A stretch of 64,000 nucleotides of DNA from Schoenoplectus triqueter. Its lineage: Eukaryota > Streptophyta > Magnoliopsida > Poales > Cyperaceae. This document shows, piece after piece, positions 23,480-35,700 of the stretch. The stretch is from positions 1-64,000 of the forward strand of contig CAXKVV010000114.1 of NCBI GenBank assembly GCA_964058805.1. The letters run 5' to 3'. The position numbers and the translations under genes are program-made. Position 1 is the first letter of the stretch; every line of letters starts with the position of its first letter. The notes beneath the pieces are model-generated. The model saw only the letters and a program-made list of their open reading frames with translations, was not told where the DNA came from and made no database searches.

Positions 23480-24180
23480 ACAACAAATTTGTTAATCTGT
23501 TTAATCGTTTAATTCATCCGATTCGATCTGATTTATTTTTTATCCGGTTAAAAAGTTACCGGGTTGATATAGATTGTAATTTTAACTAATTCGATTTATC
23601 GGGTTAGAATTATGAATTTGCTTTTAAAAATTCCGTCTAAGTCGAACTTGATTATATAATCACATGTCATATTTATTTTTTTAATATTATATATATAATT
23701 TATTAATAATTAATAAAATAATTATTTAAAAGTTAAAATTTTACGTTATATTCTAATTATTACCTTGTAGTTTTTGTTATATTTATATTTGTATATATTA
23801 TATATAATTTCTTTATAATATTACTTATTTTTTTATATTTATATTTTATAAAAAATGATAAATATTTAATTTCAATCCATTATTTTTTTATAATTATCAT
23901 TGTTTTTTCATTTTTTTTATTTTTTTAATTCTTGAGTTGTGATATCATTAATAAAATATATTATCTAATATTAATAAAAAAGTATGTAATATATTATTTA
24001 ATTAAAATATCAACCCGTTCAATCGGTATAATTCATAAAAAAAAACGTATTTAAAAAAATTATATATGTTGGGTTAGATTACGAATATGTTAGCTAAATT
24101 TTCTTTTATCCGGTATAACCTAATTAAATTTAAATTTTCATAAAAATCATTAACCTATCCATTGTATACCCTATAATTGT
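23480..24180. repeat. TCGGGT-type repeat with AT-rich core
   Basis: The left part holds CATCCGATTCGATCTG, TATCCGGTTAAAAAGTTACCGG and TTATCGGGTTAGAAT; the right part holds CAACCCGTTCAATCGG and GTTGGGTTAGATTACG. The core is nearly all A/T. It resembles the repeats at 12340 and 17786. No coding capacity. Confidence 0.45.
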
Positions 24181-24888
24181 TTTAATATAAAAGCTGATCT
24201 TTTCTTAGATTAGATGTGATGTGACTACAGTAGAGGCATTTTTCCACTCAAAAAAGAATTGAGACATTTATTTAGTCTTCAAATTAAAAATTCTACATTA
24301 TCTCTACAATTTTGAACAGCCTCCTTTCCTACATTAACAGCACGGGCTTTAGTGTGAGAAATCCGATATTTAAATATCAGCTTGCTGATCAGGATAGAAG
24401 CATTCATGGCAACCTACAATTGATAACCATGTTGATCCAATTAAATCAAATTCTCCCATGTCCGTATTATTTAAAATCCTTTCATGTTCATATTAGAAAA
24501 TGAATTGAAATGAGTTCAAATATCCCTGCTTTTTTGTGTGTCTATTACATCTCTATTTTTAGAACTTTTAAATGATTAAATAACGCAAGGAATTTGAAAT
24601 TTAAGCAAAGCCAATTAGAAAAAATAAATTTATCGCTTCTTTAAACAATTTAATTTCAATTTAAAAAAATACTATATTCCACTTTGTTTTGGTAGACATT
24701 TTTTTTGACGTAAGGATTATCGTTAACCCCAACATTTATTTTTAAAATACTTTTTGCGGAGCTTAAATCTTTTTAGAGAGACAGAGTGCAGTTAAATTAA
24801 ACAGATAATAGTTAATTAATATCTAAATATTGTTTATGCTTACCTACAGAGCACACAATATCAGTTAAATCTAATAGTTAATTTGAGG
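24181..24888. other. Intergenic DNA, nothing recognised
   Basis: AT-rich sequence with short random frames only. Confidence 0.4.
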
Positions 24889-24889
24889 A

Positions 24890-25030
24890 CGATCCAAAAT
24901 CCTCAAAGCAATAATCTTTCTCCTGATCAAAGAAATAGCAAAAATTTTCTATAAATGTTTAATATGGAGATTAAATTGAATGGTTCTAATCGATTATTTT
25001 TAAATTAAAATTTAAGATTTTGACACTGTA
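24890..25030. mobile_element. Family B, half copy (B3)
   Basis: The words CTTTCTCCTGATCAAAGAAATAGC, ATATGGAGATTAAATTGAATGG and TCTAATCGATTATTTTTAA correspond to the right arm of B1 and to B2 (ATATGGAGATTAGATTGAGCGG). It stops where the family E element begins. Confidence 0.5.
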
Positions 25031-25031
25031 T

Positions 25032-25435
25032 TTTAGACTATTGTGAAAACGTTTGCATTTCAGCCGATATACAAACGCAATAAAAAATATATTTTAAAAT
25101 CTCAAAAATATTAATTTATGATTTACATTAAATTTTTCATATGAAAACCTTGTAGGATACAAAAATTTGGAACATTTTTCGTTATTTAATCCACTCTTTT
25201 GATTTTTTTTTTAAAAAAATAACATAAACATTGAATATTTATTATTATTTTTAAGGCTGGTTTTTTTAAAATTCAAAAGAGTATCTTAAGAAACTCAAAA
25301 TGCGTCAATCTTTTGTATTCCACAAGGCTTTTATATGTAGAATTTAATGAAAATCATAAATTAAAATTTTTGAGATATTAATTTTTTTATGCGTTTGCAT
25401 ATCGGTTAAAATGCAAATATTTTTACAATAGTCTA
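25032..25435. mobile_element. Foldback element family E, copy E1 (TTAGACTATTGTGAAAACG ends)
   Basis: The left end TTTAGACTATTGTGAAAACGTTTGCATTT is mirrored by the right end GCAAATATTTTTACAATAGTC. The core carries GTAGGATACAAAAATTTGGAAC and its complement, the same core words as family A. The right side abuts (TC)n and (TA)n. A second copy is at 50418-50823. Confidence 0.75.
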
Positions 25436-25769
25436 TATATCTCTCTCTATATATATATATATTCAGAATTTATACTGAAATAAAAAAGGTACATTTCAAA
25501 TTATAATAATGTCTATTAATCAAAATTTATATGTCATAAATTAAAATTATCATAAAAAATTAATGTATATTAATCAGAATTATCATAAGTAGCATGTCTT
25601 TAGTTTGTTAATAAAATGAATGAAGTATATCGATCTGGAACTGATCTGACTAGACCCAAATTAATTAATCATATTTATATTATTTGAAAAGTCAAATTGA
25701 TTATAACATAATTGATAATCTAAATCTAACATTGTCTAAAATGAATTTTTGAAAAAAAAATAAAGTCTT

Positions 25770-26055
25770 GACGACCCGAAATCCAACCCGACCCGAAATT
25801 CCCTGACCCAAAATAACCCGAAACCCGAGATTACCCGATATCAGATGATATGGAACCCGACCCGGACCCGAATGACCCGAAACCCGAGATGACCTGAGCT
25901 ACTAATAACCCGAAACCCGACCCAACCCGACTCGAATTGACCCGAAACCCGAAAAAAACCCGACAATATTAGACCCAAAACCCGACATAATCCGGATCAA
26001 ATTAACCCGAACCCGATAATTTTTGGGTCAAATTTACCCGAATCCAAACCCCTCC
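25770..26055. repeat. Degenerate tandem array of ACCCGAAACCCGA units
   Basis: The words ACCCGA, AACCCGA and GACCCGA recur more than 20 times in about 280 bases, spaced 6-20 bases apart in irregular fashion. It lies directly before the ABCA remnant. It may be an expanded end of the TCGGGT-type repeats of this window rather than an independent satellite. Confidence 0.65.
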
Positions 26056-27160
26056 CGACCCACCCGATTACCACCTCCAATGCCGAGTGTGCCGCCCCCA
26101 GAAGTGGCCACCCTTGTTGCAGGTGCCGAAGCCTGATTTCCATGCTGTTAGGCCGCCATCTCTTCCCTTCAGTGATCTCCCCACTTCGTGTCCACCACCT
26201 TCCTCGTCACGGCTGCAAATCGATCTTTCTGATCTCAAGGTATTAATTTATTTAATTAATTAACCTCTTCCAAAGTAATTGTTGATCCAATTTTAAGTAA
26301 ATTAGTTTAGTAACATATTGCATATTATATATATAGTTACATACATGATCATATATAGTAACTTCGGTCGATATTCTAATGACTTGTAATTTTGTTTCTA
26401 AAGGTTAAGCAAAAGCTTTATATGGAATAACCTGTATAATACTATTTTTTATATTTCTTGGAACTTTATTATTATTTTACCAATTGAGCTACTTGGAATG
26501 TTGTTTTAAAAATTAATAAAAAATGGTTATTAACATGTGAAATACATATTAATTTCAACGAAATTATATTAGTAAATTTTGAAAAATATCTTTGAACTTA
26601 TTAATTAATTGATTGTGATCTGGTTTGAATGTACGACATATTTACAACTTCTGATTTCAACAGCAGGTTTAATGGGTAACATATTTACGACTTTTGATTC
26701 TGCCAAATTACATATGGATTGCTCACTCATTTCCAGCTTTTCATCGAATAATATAAAATGGGCCTAAAGTAATTATTAAAGAAGAAATATAAATGAGCTC
26801 CTATAAACCCAAATTGTGTATCTGGGTCATAAGCATGTTCTCACCAAAATTTTATTTTCTCAGCGCTGCTCTTAGCATTTCGTCATTTCCCCACCCTCGC
26901 CCTTTTTTCAGTCAAAAACTTTATGAATTATTTTGTTTCGTACGAATCAATTATTTTCATTGTAAAAATACCACTTAACTGGGTTTGTTAGTTAATCATT
27001 TATTGAATGGTATATAAATATTATTCAACATTAATTAATTAACTAATTTAATTCCATATAGAAAGCAGTGAAGGGGTTCATGCTTCAGAATGCTGCTCCA
27101 GACAACAACGCTAGCAGTATCATTTCTGATCTGTCTCTGGTATGAATATATATATATATA

Positions 27161-27186
27161 GAGTAAAGATACCGTGAGCTTAAACT
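27161..27186. mobile_element. Family A, terminal fragment
   Basis: After (TA)n the sequence reads GAGTAAAGATACCGTGAGCT, the exact style of the A1 left end, and then breaks off. Confidence 0.55.
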
Positions 27187-27747
27187 TTTTTATATATAAT
27201 ATAAAGAGAGTTAAATTTCTAAACTTTTTTAAGAATGTCACATCATCATTTTTCTTCACCATTAATTTTATTTAAATTTTTTTATCTTCTTGAATCCAAT
27301 AATTCATATAAAATAATTTGTCTTTTCTCATTTAAAATAATATGTGTAACATACTTAAGGTGAAACTTAACTCTTAAAATGATCAAACTTTCTTATATGA
27401 TCATTTATAAATTATTATGTATTTATTTTATATTATTTATTATTATATAATTATAATAATAATTATTATTATTATTATTATTCAGTATTTAAAAATATTA
27501 TGTCTAAATTTTTTAATATATAATTCTATTAAATATTAAAATATTTTATATTGTTAGTTATTTATTTGAGGATTATATTTTCGGAGAGAAATTCAAGTTA
27601 CAACTCTAATATATAATAGACTGCATTTGCTTGAAATAACAGGTGGTTTATTTGGATGAACCCAGCACAGGCTTAGACCTGCATCAAGACAATTCTTATG
27701 GAACGCTGTAATGCAGGCCAAACGGGATCGAACCATTACTCTGACAA

Positions 27748-27748
<1 letters not shown>

Positions 27749-27829
<81 letters not shown>
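27749..27829. repeat. (TA)n microsatellite, about 40 units
   Basis: An uninterrupted TA run of about 81 bases, directly adjacent to the left end of foldback element A4. A second, shorter TA run follows its right end at 28241. Confidence 0.95.
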
Positions 27830-27832
<3 letters not shown>

Positions 27833-28240
27833 TAAATCTACCGTGAGCTTAAGCTCACGGAAGATTTCCGTGAGTTTAGCTCAAAAAATATATCAAATGA
27901 TCTTTAAATTTTGATTTTTCAATCTCATTAAATTCTTCATATTGAAATCTTGTGGGGTACAAAAATTTAGAATGTTTTGAATTTTCTAAGTTGCTCTTTT
28001 CAATTTTTTAAAATCAGCTCCAAAAATAATAATAAAATATTCAATGTTTGTAAATTATTTTAAAAAATTGAAAAGAGCGACTTAGAAATTCGAAATATCC
28101 CAAATTTTTGTACCCATAAGATTTCAATATGAAAAATTTAATGAGATTGAAAAATCAAAATTTGGAGATCATTTGATATATTTTTTGAGCTAAGTTCACA
28201 GAGGTCTTCCGTGAGCTTAAGCTCACTGTAGATTTACTCT
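27830..28240. mobile_element. Foldback element family A, copy A4
   Basis: The left end GAGTAAATCTACCGTGAGCTTAAGC and the right end GCTTAAGCTCACTGTAGATTTACTC are near-perfect complements, and the arms continue inward for about 190 bases each. (TA)n bounds both sides, so the insertion appears to lie within a TA microsatellite. It separates two pieces of the ABCA remnant. Confidence 0.85.
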
Positions 28241-28429
28241 ATATATATATATATATATATAAAACTTGTAATCAAGTTAATCATTGAATTCATGAGTTGA
28301 GACACAGATAATTAACTTATTTATTTATTTATTTATCACACTCAATGGAAGAGACAGAGTACTTGTTGGACCGGCTAGGTATATTTGTTGACGGAAGCCT
28401 GCAGTGAATCGGAAGCGCACAGGAGGTAT

Positions 28430-31349
28430 ATATATTATGTAAAGGCTAGGTTACATTTCAATTTCATATATGGATGTATACATGTGACCTAATTTATTAA
28501 TTAGCAGCTGAATGTGATGGATGAAAACTAATTTATGTCTGGTAAAGAGTCACTTCAGGGTCTGAAGATGGTTTGTGGGTTAGCATTAGTAAGTTATAAC
28601 TAGTTTGGTTTGTCATGAACCATTTAACAAACCTCCACTCTGGTGACAGCGGCTTAAGCTTGAGACTTCAGAGGGATTGCATACTGATATATCTCAAAAA
28701 AATTGTACTATATTAGTTTTTTATCACTAGAAAAAAAGGTACATGGATAGGATCTCTCTAGATTATTTCTCACTGTATTTAATGTGGTGCACAAGAGTTG
28801 CTCGATGAAATGCCTAAATCATAATTTTGTTTTTTTTGTTGTTGTGCTAACAGGAACATATATTAAACAATTCATTGAAATACTGAAATCAGGAGGATCC
28901 TTAGAAGTGACATATAACCATAAGGAAACTCGATGGATCCTTTGTTGTCTTTTCAGAAGCTATCTCAGGTATTTTGTATAACAAAGAAGACAAATGGTAT
29001 ACTAATACAAGGTAACTACCGACAGGTTAGTTTTCTGTTCAGACTAGAAACTTTGCGTGGTTCAGCGAGGCACAATAACATAGTAAAACATTTTTGTTCT
29101 ATTAAAGTAGAGATGAACCGAAGAGGAGCAGTTTCCACAAGTTTCCAGGCAATTGCAAATTACAAATTACAATTGTTTGTACCTCCTTTTCTACCTATAG
29201 TAATCAAGTACTCCTATCAGTCGTTATTTCTCTCCTCAGTCTTCAGAAGTTGGATTATCTCAATGAACAGTTCTAGCTAGAAATTTTTATCAGCTACAGT
29301 AAAAAGGGCAAAGTGGATGTCTATATCAGCTTAGATATTTCTTACGGCAATAGCGATGCCTTAGATAAACATTGAACCTGACAGTAATGAAAATATCAAT
29401 GGGTATCAGATCAACTATCAAATCCCTTGTCACCACTACATTTGTGGCTATCAAATAGTCATTTTTTTCCTTTACTATGAAAAAGATTGACATCTTCTTT
29501 TTCTTTCTCCTCTTAAAGATCATCCATGACAAGATATGTACCATGTAACCATTAAGAAAGATAACAATGAGTTAATCAACTCACGTGCATATAAACAGCA
29601 TAGCACTATTATAATACTTACTGTATAGGATTACTCTATTATCAACCGTCCAATGGGATTACTTGAATGTTGATTTGATATTTCTGAACAATTTTCCAAT
29701 GGGAAAAACGATTGTTGCATGCAATGATCTACTACAAGATTCCATGAGGATAATGATTTTGGAAAGTGGCTGCTTAAAAAAAATAAAGAGAATAGAAGAC
29801 TTATACAATTCTTATAGAATTATAGAGTAATTACCAGATGTTTCTAGTCTTATACTTCACTACATTGGTCCCTTGAGTTCTACAAGTCCATTTGGTTTAA
29901 AATTTTCAAATTGTAATGATTTTTTTAAACTAATAGCTATAATCGCCAGCTGGAATGGAATTTATTTTTATATTGTCTTTGGATCTCATGGTATCAGAAG
30001 CTGGTTCTTTGATAAAACTCTGTTTCAGTCAATGAAACAGGTGGCTCAAAGCTGCTTATTTTAATAATGAAATATAAACCCAAATGAATATAAATTATAT
30101 TTCCTTCAAAATAATATTATAAAATAACTCATTAGTGGGTCCGTCTAAGTTTTTATAAGTAAAGGAAACATGATTTTCTTAAGCCTAAAGATAATTATTA
30201 AATATAAAATCAAAATGCTAACCGATAAACTAATTAAAATAAGTTGTCTGAGCACTTTCATTAACTCAAAAAGTAGTGGATAAAATAGTAGATGGATAAA
30301 CACAAACAAAAAATAACAGAAATTAGTTAAAGTTTATTAGCCGTGTATATTTGTAGCTATGTTGTAGTTCTCTTATACACTTTCTATTAACTTAATGTCA
30401 GGCTAAGTTGAGGTAGGTTTAGACCTGACAAAAAGGAATAATGATCTAGTATTCATATCTCCTGGAGAAATAGAATAAGATTTGAACATTAATTTCTCAG
30501 GACCGCTGGTCCCTCCCGAATGCGAATTCTTACAAGCGCACTAATGTTGTTGGTTGATATTTTCTTCTTACTTGAGAAAAGTGTGGCTCACATTTTATCA
30601 ATGGAAATACAAAGGCCAATTGGCTGATATGGTCTGCACTCTGCAGTGATCAATTGCTGTTTTCTTTTTGTACTTTTCTGGTGTAAAAGATATTTACATA
30701 TTACAATAATAAAGATGAGCATGTATTGATATTTTATCTTCTCAAATACCATCTCTCTGTGATAATTGTTAAGATGGGAGTTTATAAAGCAAATCTAAGA
30801 GAAAGGGAATTGTTATTATTCTGTTAAATTCGTGATATATTAGCTTTTTCAGAGCAATGTTTTGATACGCACCCATAGAAAGCAACAACAACAACAAAAA
30901 GCCTTTAATCCCAAATAAATTTGGGTAGGCCATACAAAACAATACTATTTGAATTTTTTTTTTTGCTTCGATAAATTAAATTGTATAACAAACTGATCAT
31001 ATGATGCCACTTCATCCATAGTTATTTGTAAGAAATATCTTAGTAAAATGTTCCACATTGCATTGCTATTTTCATGGGTATATAAATATATTGTCAGCAT
31101 TCATAGCTATTTAAGAAGGCATTACTAACAGAAACTAATTTTCATATTGCTGTTCAGGTCATTTTCATCCTCTTTCTAACATTTGGAGAAGTCATTTAAT
31201 TGATAATCCAAATTAATAATAGTTATCAGAAAATTGGTTCGCTTTCATATGATGTAACCTTTCTTGACTCTTATGAAAAAAGAGAAACAATAAGTACAAG
31301 TGATGCATCGGCGTCTCGACATCAAATATTTCTAGGAGAAGAAGGAAAA
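28430..31349. other. Intergenic DNA before the second aquaporin
   Basis: No gene is supported. The plus-strand frames at 28784-29280 and 29873-30064 match nothing I know and lack splice or leader context. A LINE tail lies near 30880. The last 200 bases hold the probable promoter and leader of the second aquaporin, ending GGAGAAGAAGGAAAAATG. Confidence 0.4.
30880..30945 (-). repeat. 3' tail of an RTE-type LINE, reverse orientation
   Basis: The sequence reads AGCAACAACAACAACAAAAA, then GCCTTTAATCCCAAATAAATTTGGGTAGGC. In plants this order, (CAA)n then a CCCAAA...TTTGGG hairpin and a GGTCGGC-like word, is the reverse complement of the RTE LINE 3' end. No LINE coding part is present. Confidence 0.55.
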
Positions 31350-32793
31350 ATGTCTGATGAAAGACTTGTCTACCACCTTGCACCACAGTGCGAAAATATA
31401 AACTACCGGTTGTGTCCTGAGCAGGGAGCTTCCTTCGTAAAGATGGTACTCTTATGTCTCCTTTTGATTTTCACATATTGAGAATTTATTTTCTAAAATC
31501 TTAGTTTGTCTAAAAGTTAATCAGATTCTAGGAAGTAACGTCTGCCTCTCTATGATTTTGAATGTATCAAAATAGACAAGTAGTTCCAATAACTTGCAAA
31601 TCAGTTCTGCGGTTTATTGCTTATTAACTTTGGTTGTCTTTGGCTAATGTATTTCACCTAAATTTAATTGACACAAGATAGAATGCTTATATGGTTTTCC
31701 ATGCATAATTTCAAAAAATATGTTCTTCGCTGTGCAACCAAAAGCCAAAGCACGAAAGCAGCATAAAAGAGAAAGTGAATGGTTAAAAGAAGTAAGCATT
31801 TAAGAATGCTAACAATTATGTTTCATGTTGTGCTCGGTTTATTATACTGTCAGAAAAATTGAAGCATACATTTCTCATTTGTTTTTCAATTTTTCGGAAA
31901 TAGTACAGGGCACATGTTTGTCCAATTAGTTTATCTTTATACAAATTTCAGATGGTAGCAGAGTTCATCGGCACATTTATCATGGTCTTTGGAAGCGCTG
32001 CAACCCCAATAGTAGATGCAAAGTACCCAAATGTCGAGACCCTAATCGGTAAAGCCACTTCATCTGGGATTGCAGTAGCAGTCGTCATCTTCTCGACTGG
32101 TCACATCTCAGGCGCACACCTAAATCCTGCGGTCACCCTTGCATTTTCTCTCTTCAAAAACTTTCCTTTTGCTTGTGTGCCTTTCTATATAGTATCTCAG
32201 GTTTTGGGTTCCATCTGTGCATCAACAGCACTTAGTTTCATATTTGATCCTCTCCAAAACGGTGGAGTGACGGTACCGACAATCAGTACCAGTCGAGCAT
32301 TCATTCTTGAATTTGTGATTACATTCATCCTCTTATTTGTGGTCACCTCTGTGACATTTGACCCTGAAGCAGTTAGTACCAACAAACTCCCAGTGAATTT
32401 ATTTCATTACTTCTTTGAAATTGATAGTGCCTAACTAATTACTGTGTTTTTTTTTCCTTTGGTCCTTAGAATAGGAAATTAGCGGCGATAGCAGTTGGCT
32501 TAACAGTATTGCTAAATTCTTTGATCGCAGGGTTAGTACGAACAAAACTAGCTTAATAACTCACATTAATTTGATTTCAATTTTCTTTCTATAAAAATCT
32601 GACATCAGATTTTAGCTCTAAACATCCTTCTTCTTTTTGTAGACCATCAACCGGAGCATCGATGAATCCTGCTCGCACATTAGGACCAGCAATGGTGACG
32701 GGAAATTATGATAGAATATGGATTTATATCGCTGCTCCTATTTTAGGGGCAATATTTGGCACCAGCGCATATGATTATATGAAGTTAGCTTAG
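31350..32793 (+). CDS. NIP-type aquaporin, 242 residues, NPA/NPA
   Basis: Exons 31350-31445, 31952-32371, 32470-32531 and 32643-32793 join in frame with GT-AG introns to give 242 residues. Exons 2-4 have the same lengths as in the gene at 21034, so the two are tandem paralogues. Signatures are [10 protein letters not shown] (NPA at 90-92) and [15 protein letters not shown] (NPA at 201-203); the paralogue has NPV in the second. Aligned to AQP1 the filter would be S70, S189, A198 and R204, again without an aromatic residue. An upstream in-frame ATG at 31200 exists, but the ATG at 31350 is chosen because it follows a leader like that of the paralogue and gives the same MSDE start. The tails are short, ending DYMKLA. 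It probably transports small uncharged solutes across a membrane; the actual substrate is unknown. Confidence 0.9.
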
Positions 32794-35700
32794 AAGGGAT
32801 CCTTTTACTATCTTTTGTTTTTACTTCATATTTCTGGGTTTTGGAAGAAACCCTGAAGGCTTTCGTAATTAGTACCATTGATGCCTCCTTTCAAGTTTGA
32901 TCCTGTGACATGTCTTTGTCAAAGTGAACTAAGGCTTGCAAATTGCAATAGGACTAGATGTCGTGTTTGGAGAAAATGTACGGACTGAATAATTGAAAAA
33001 AATATATATAAAGAAATTTACTCCATTGTCTCACAATTTAGTGAAAATAATTTATGAATTAATGTTTGACATCCCATATACCATTAATATTGGAATGTTA
33101 ATATAATCAATTAACAATATTCTTATAAAAAGACTTGTCAAAAGAATAATGGAAAAGAATGTGCGCGCGTGAAGTATAGACAAACTTGTTTTTTCATAAG
33201 ATAATATGGTAAATCTATAATTATAATAATATTATTGTCAAAAATCTTGATAATGATTTTAATTTCTTTATGAATTTTGTATTATCGAAATACTAACAAT
33301 TCTAGTTTCAACTGTACTAGTAGTGTTGCATTTTCGAGTGTTATATTAATGCAATTGTCCATTCCAAATTAATTATAAACTAATTCACTTTTCTGCAATA
33401 GATATTGCAATTGGCGCATCAATTAAAATGTACAATTGCTTTGTAAGTCTAATTTAGAGGCTTAAGCTGTGCGCGAGTCTATTATATTTAAATGTTTAAA
33501 TGTAACAAACTATTTTATATATTCAAATGTTTAAATGTCAAACTCAGAGCGTTGAAGTTATTTTCGCTAAATTAAACGATGGATGCATGGAACAGTTAAA
33601 ATCGATCGATTTAATTTATTAATTCATTATTTTACAATGTCATACCATGCTCCTTTCTACTTGTCAAATCGCAGCAAATTAAAAAAAATGATGGAGTCCG
33701 AAATCCGGATTAAATCTTTTATGAATAATTAAAATATGCTTATCTTAGACTCACATCTTTATTCAAACAAACAAAAATAAATTAATTGCTTTAAAACACT
33801 ACATAATATAAATCCTATGTGGTACGATGTCGTATGCATCCGCATATTTAGTGGTGCACAATATTTTTAAAATTTATATCACATTAAGCCTATCAAATTA
33901 ATCATATAATATATTCCTTACAAAAAGAATTTAAAATTATATTAATATGTTATTATATTTTTATTTATATTAAAAAAAATAAAAAAAAATAATCAATTCA
34001 AATATTTTAAAAACTTTTTAAACTATATATCCGCATATACATCTACATATCACATATACTTTATACAATAATTAATTGCACGAAATATATATTTTAAAAT
34101 CTTAAATGAACCAATGGTTTATAGAAAATCGTACGACAATAATCTAGTAGCTTTATATATATTAATTGCATATGAACACGTGTTTTAAATTGTTCAATAC
34201 TTGAGGCTTCTAATTTTCTGCAAATAATTTAGCGAGAGTTTGTACATGCAATCAATATTTTATATTATTTCATTACCAGACAACCAGGCTAGCATTCGCA
34301 ATTGCATGTTGTTCATTAATCCACGTCACTTTATTTTGCTTCTTATATTTTTCATCAACGAAAACTAGCATCATTCATGTCAAATTCATATTGAAGCGTA
34401 CAACATGTTCTCTGCAGTCAAAACAAAACAGAACAAAACAAAAACTCTGATAGTAAAATTTGAAGCAATATATTAGACAACGCAAATAATAAACATTTCT
34501 ACATTATTAATTGCTTACGGCGTTGGAAATATAAACTTAATTAATATTGTTTAAGTTAGTTGGAAAAGGCATCAGTCAACAAATTTAAGGCTGATTAATT
34601 ATGAATTTTGGTAGGTCATTCAAATCTTATTTTGAGTGTATGACTATGGATTTAAAGATCTTCAAGTTTAGTTTTTAATGATCTAAGTTTCAAGAATTAG
34701 AGTTTTAATAGAAAATTATGGTTGTTTTAATGTATCAGAGGTGTCAGATTTGACTGAGTTACATAGTTTTCTATTTTTTATTTATTATGAATTCTAAAAA
34801 AAAATTCTGATGTTTTAGCTCTATGAAAGGAATTGTAACATGTTACTTTGTAAAAGAGAATATGAAAACATAAAAGAAATATTATTAAGAGTTTATTATA
34901 TCAAAGAACTTACTTGTTTCTTCTATTTCTACTCTCTTCCTCAAAAAAAAAAACAAAACAATATCCACCGTTAAAACATATTGAACAAACTCTACCTGTT
35001 TCCCTCAAAAGAAAACTCTTATTTCGCAGGTTTCTTACAAATTTCTCATTAAGTAATTTGAAAGTACCACATATATATACAACACCTAATTTTACTTTGG
35101 TACTTATTTATCATTTTAAAATTGATAAAAAATATGGGAGTATTTTTTTTTAATTGCAATTAAGAAAATATTTTTACATAATAAGATATATATTGTTTTA
35201 TTATGTTGGACTAACATATAAACATTTATATATCTTCTGAAATACAAAGTGCTCAAATTTTAATATATCATGTCCAGAATTAGAATCAAAATTTCTTAAT
35301 AAATTTTACATGTTAAATTCTTATAGAATACGGAAATATATTATTTTTGAGATTTTTTTTAAAGTTGGGAAAAAATAAAAAATAAATTATTTTATGCTTT
35401 GCTCCAAGGGAGTGAATGGGGTGAGGGGGAGGGAGGGAGGGGAGACTAAATTTTAGTATTGCCTCTGAATTTTTATTTTAGAAGGTGAATTAAGGTGTAT
35501 AGAGGAAAATGGGACTATGGGAGTGAACCTCTTTATTCATTTTTTTTCAAGACTTGCAACCTCTAATTTTGGGGTGTAATAAATTTCATCTCTTCTTTAT
35601 TCTCTTCCTTTTGCATCTCTTTTTCTCCAATCTCGAGAACACAATCTTATATACCAAATTGGGTTATTTTTGAAAAATAAAAAATAGATTCTACGTGTTT

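Larger units (their letters stand above)
26090..28425 (+). pseudogene. ABCA-family transporter remnant
   Basis: Four coding pieces resemble plant ABCA (full- or half-size ATP-binding cassette A) proteins. Piece 1 (about 26090-26239) reads WPPLLQVPKPDFHAV and PFSDLP, like the luminal loop of the first membrane domain, ending at an AAG|gtatt donor. Piece 2 (27062-27139, 26 codons, phase 0) is flanked by good splice sites. Piece 3 (27643-27746) reads VVYLDEPSTGLD, the Walker B and D-loop, then shifts frame by one base near 27680 into SRQFLWNAVMQAKRDRT. Piece 4 (28337-28425) reads HSMEETEYLLDRLGIF and then GSLQ followed by a TGA where the family has Cys. Walker A, the LSGGQ signature and most membrane segments are missing. 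A (TA)n tract and a family A element separate pieces 3 and 4. It is clearly non-functional. Residue comparison is from memory of the family. Confidence 0.7.

Noticed and set aside
27711..27914. Plus-strand frame running through the (TA)n tract
   Set aside because: It is alternating I/Y from the microsatellite; only its first residues (MQAKRDRT) belong to the ABCA remnant.
31200..31349. Upstream in-frame start for the second aquaporin (50 extra residues)
   Set aside because: The extra part has no counterpart in the paralogue, whose start aligns with the ATG at 31350 including the purine-rich leader.
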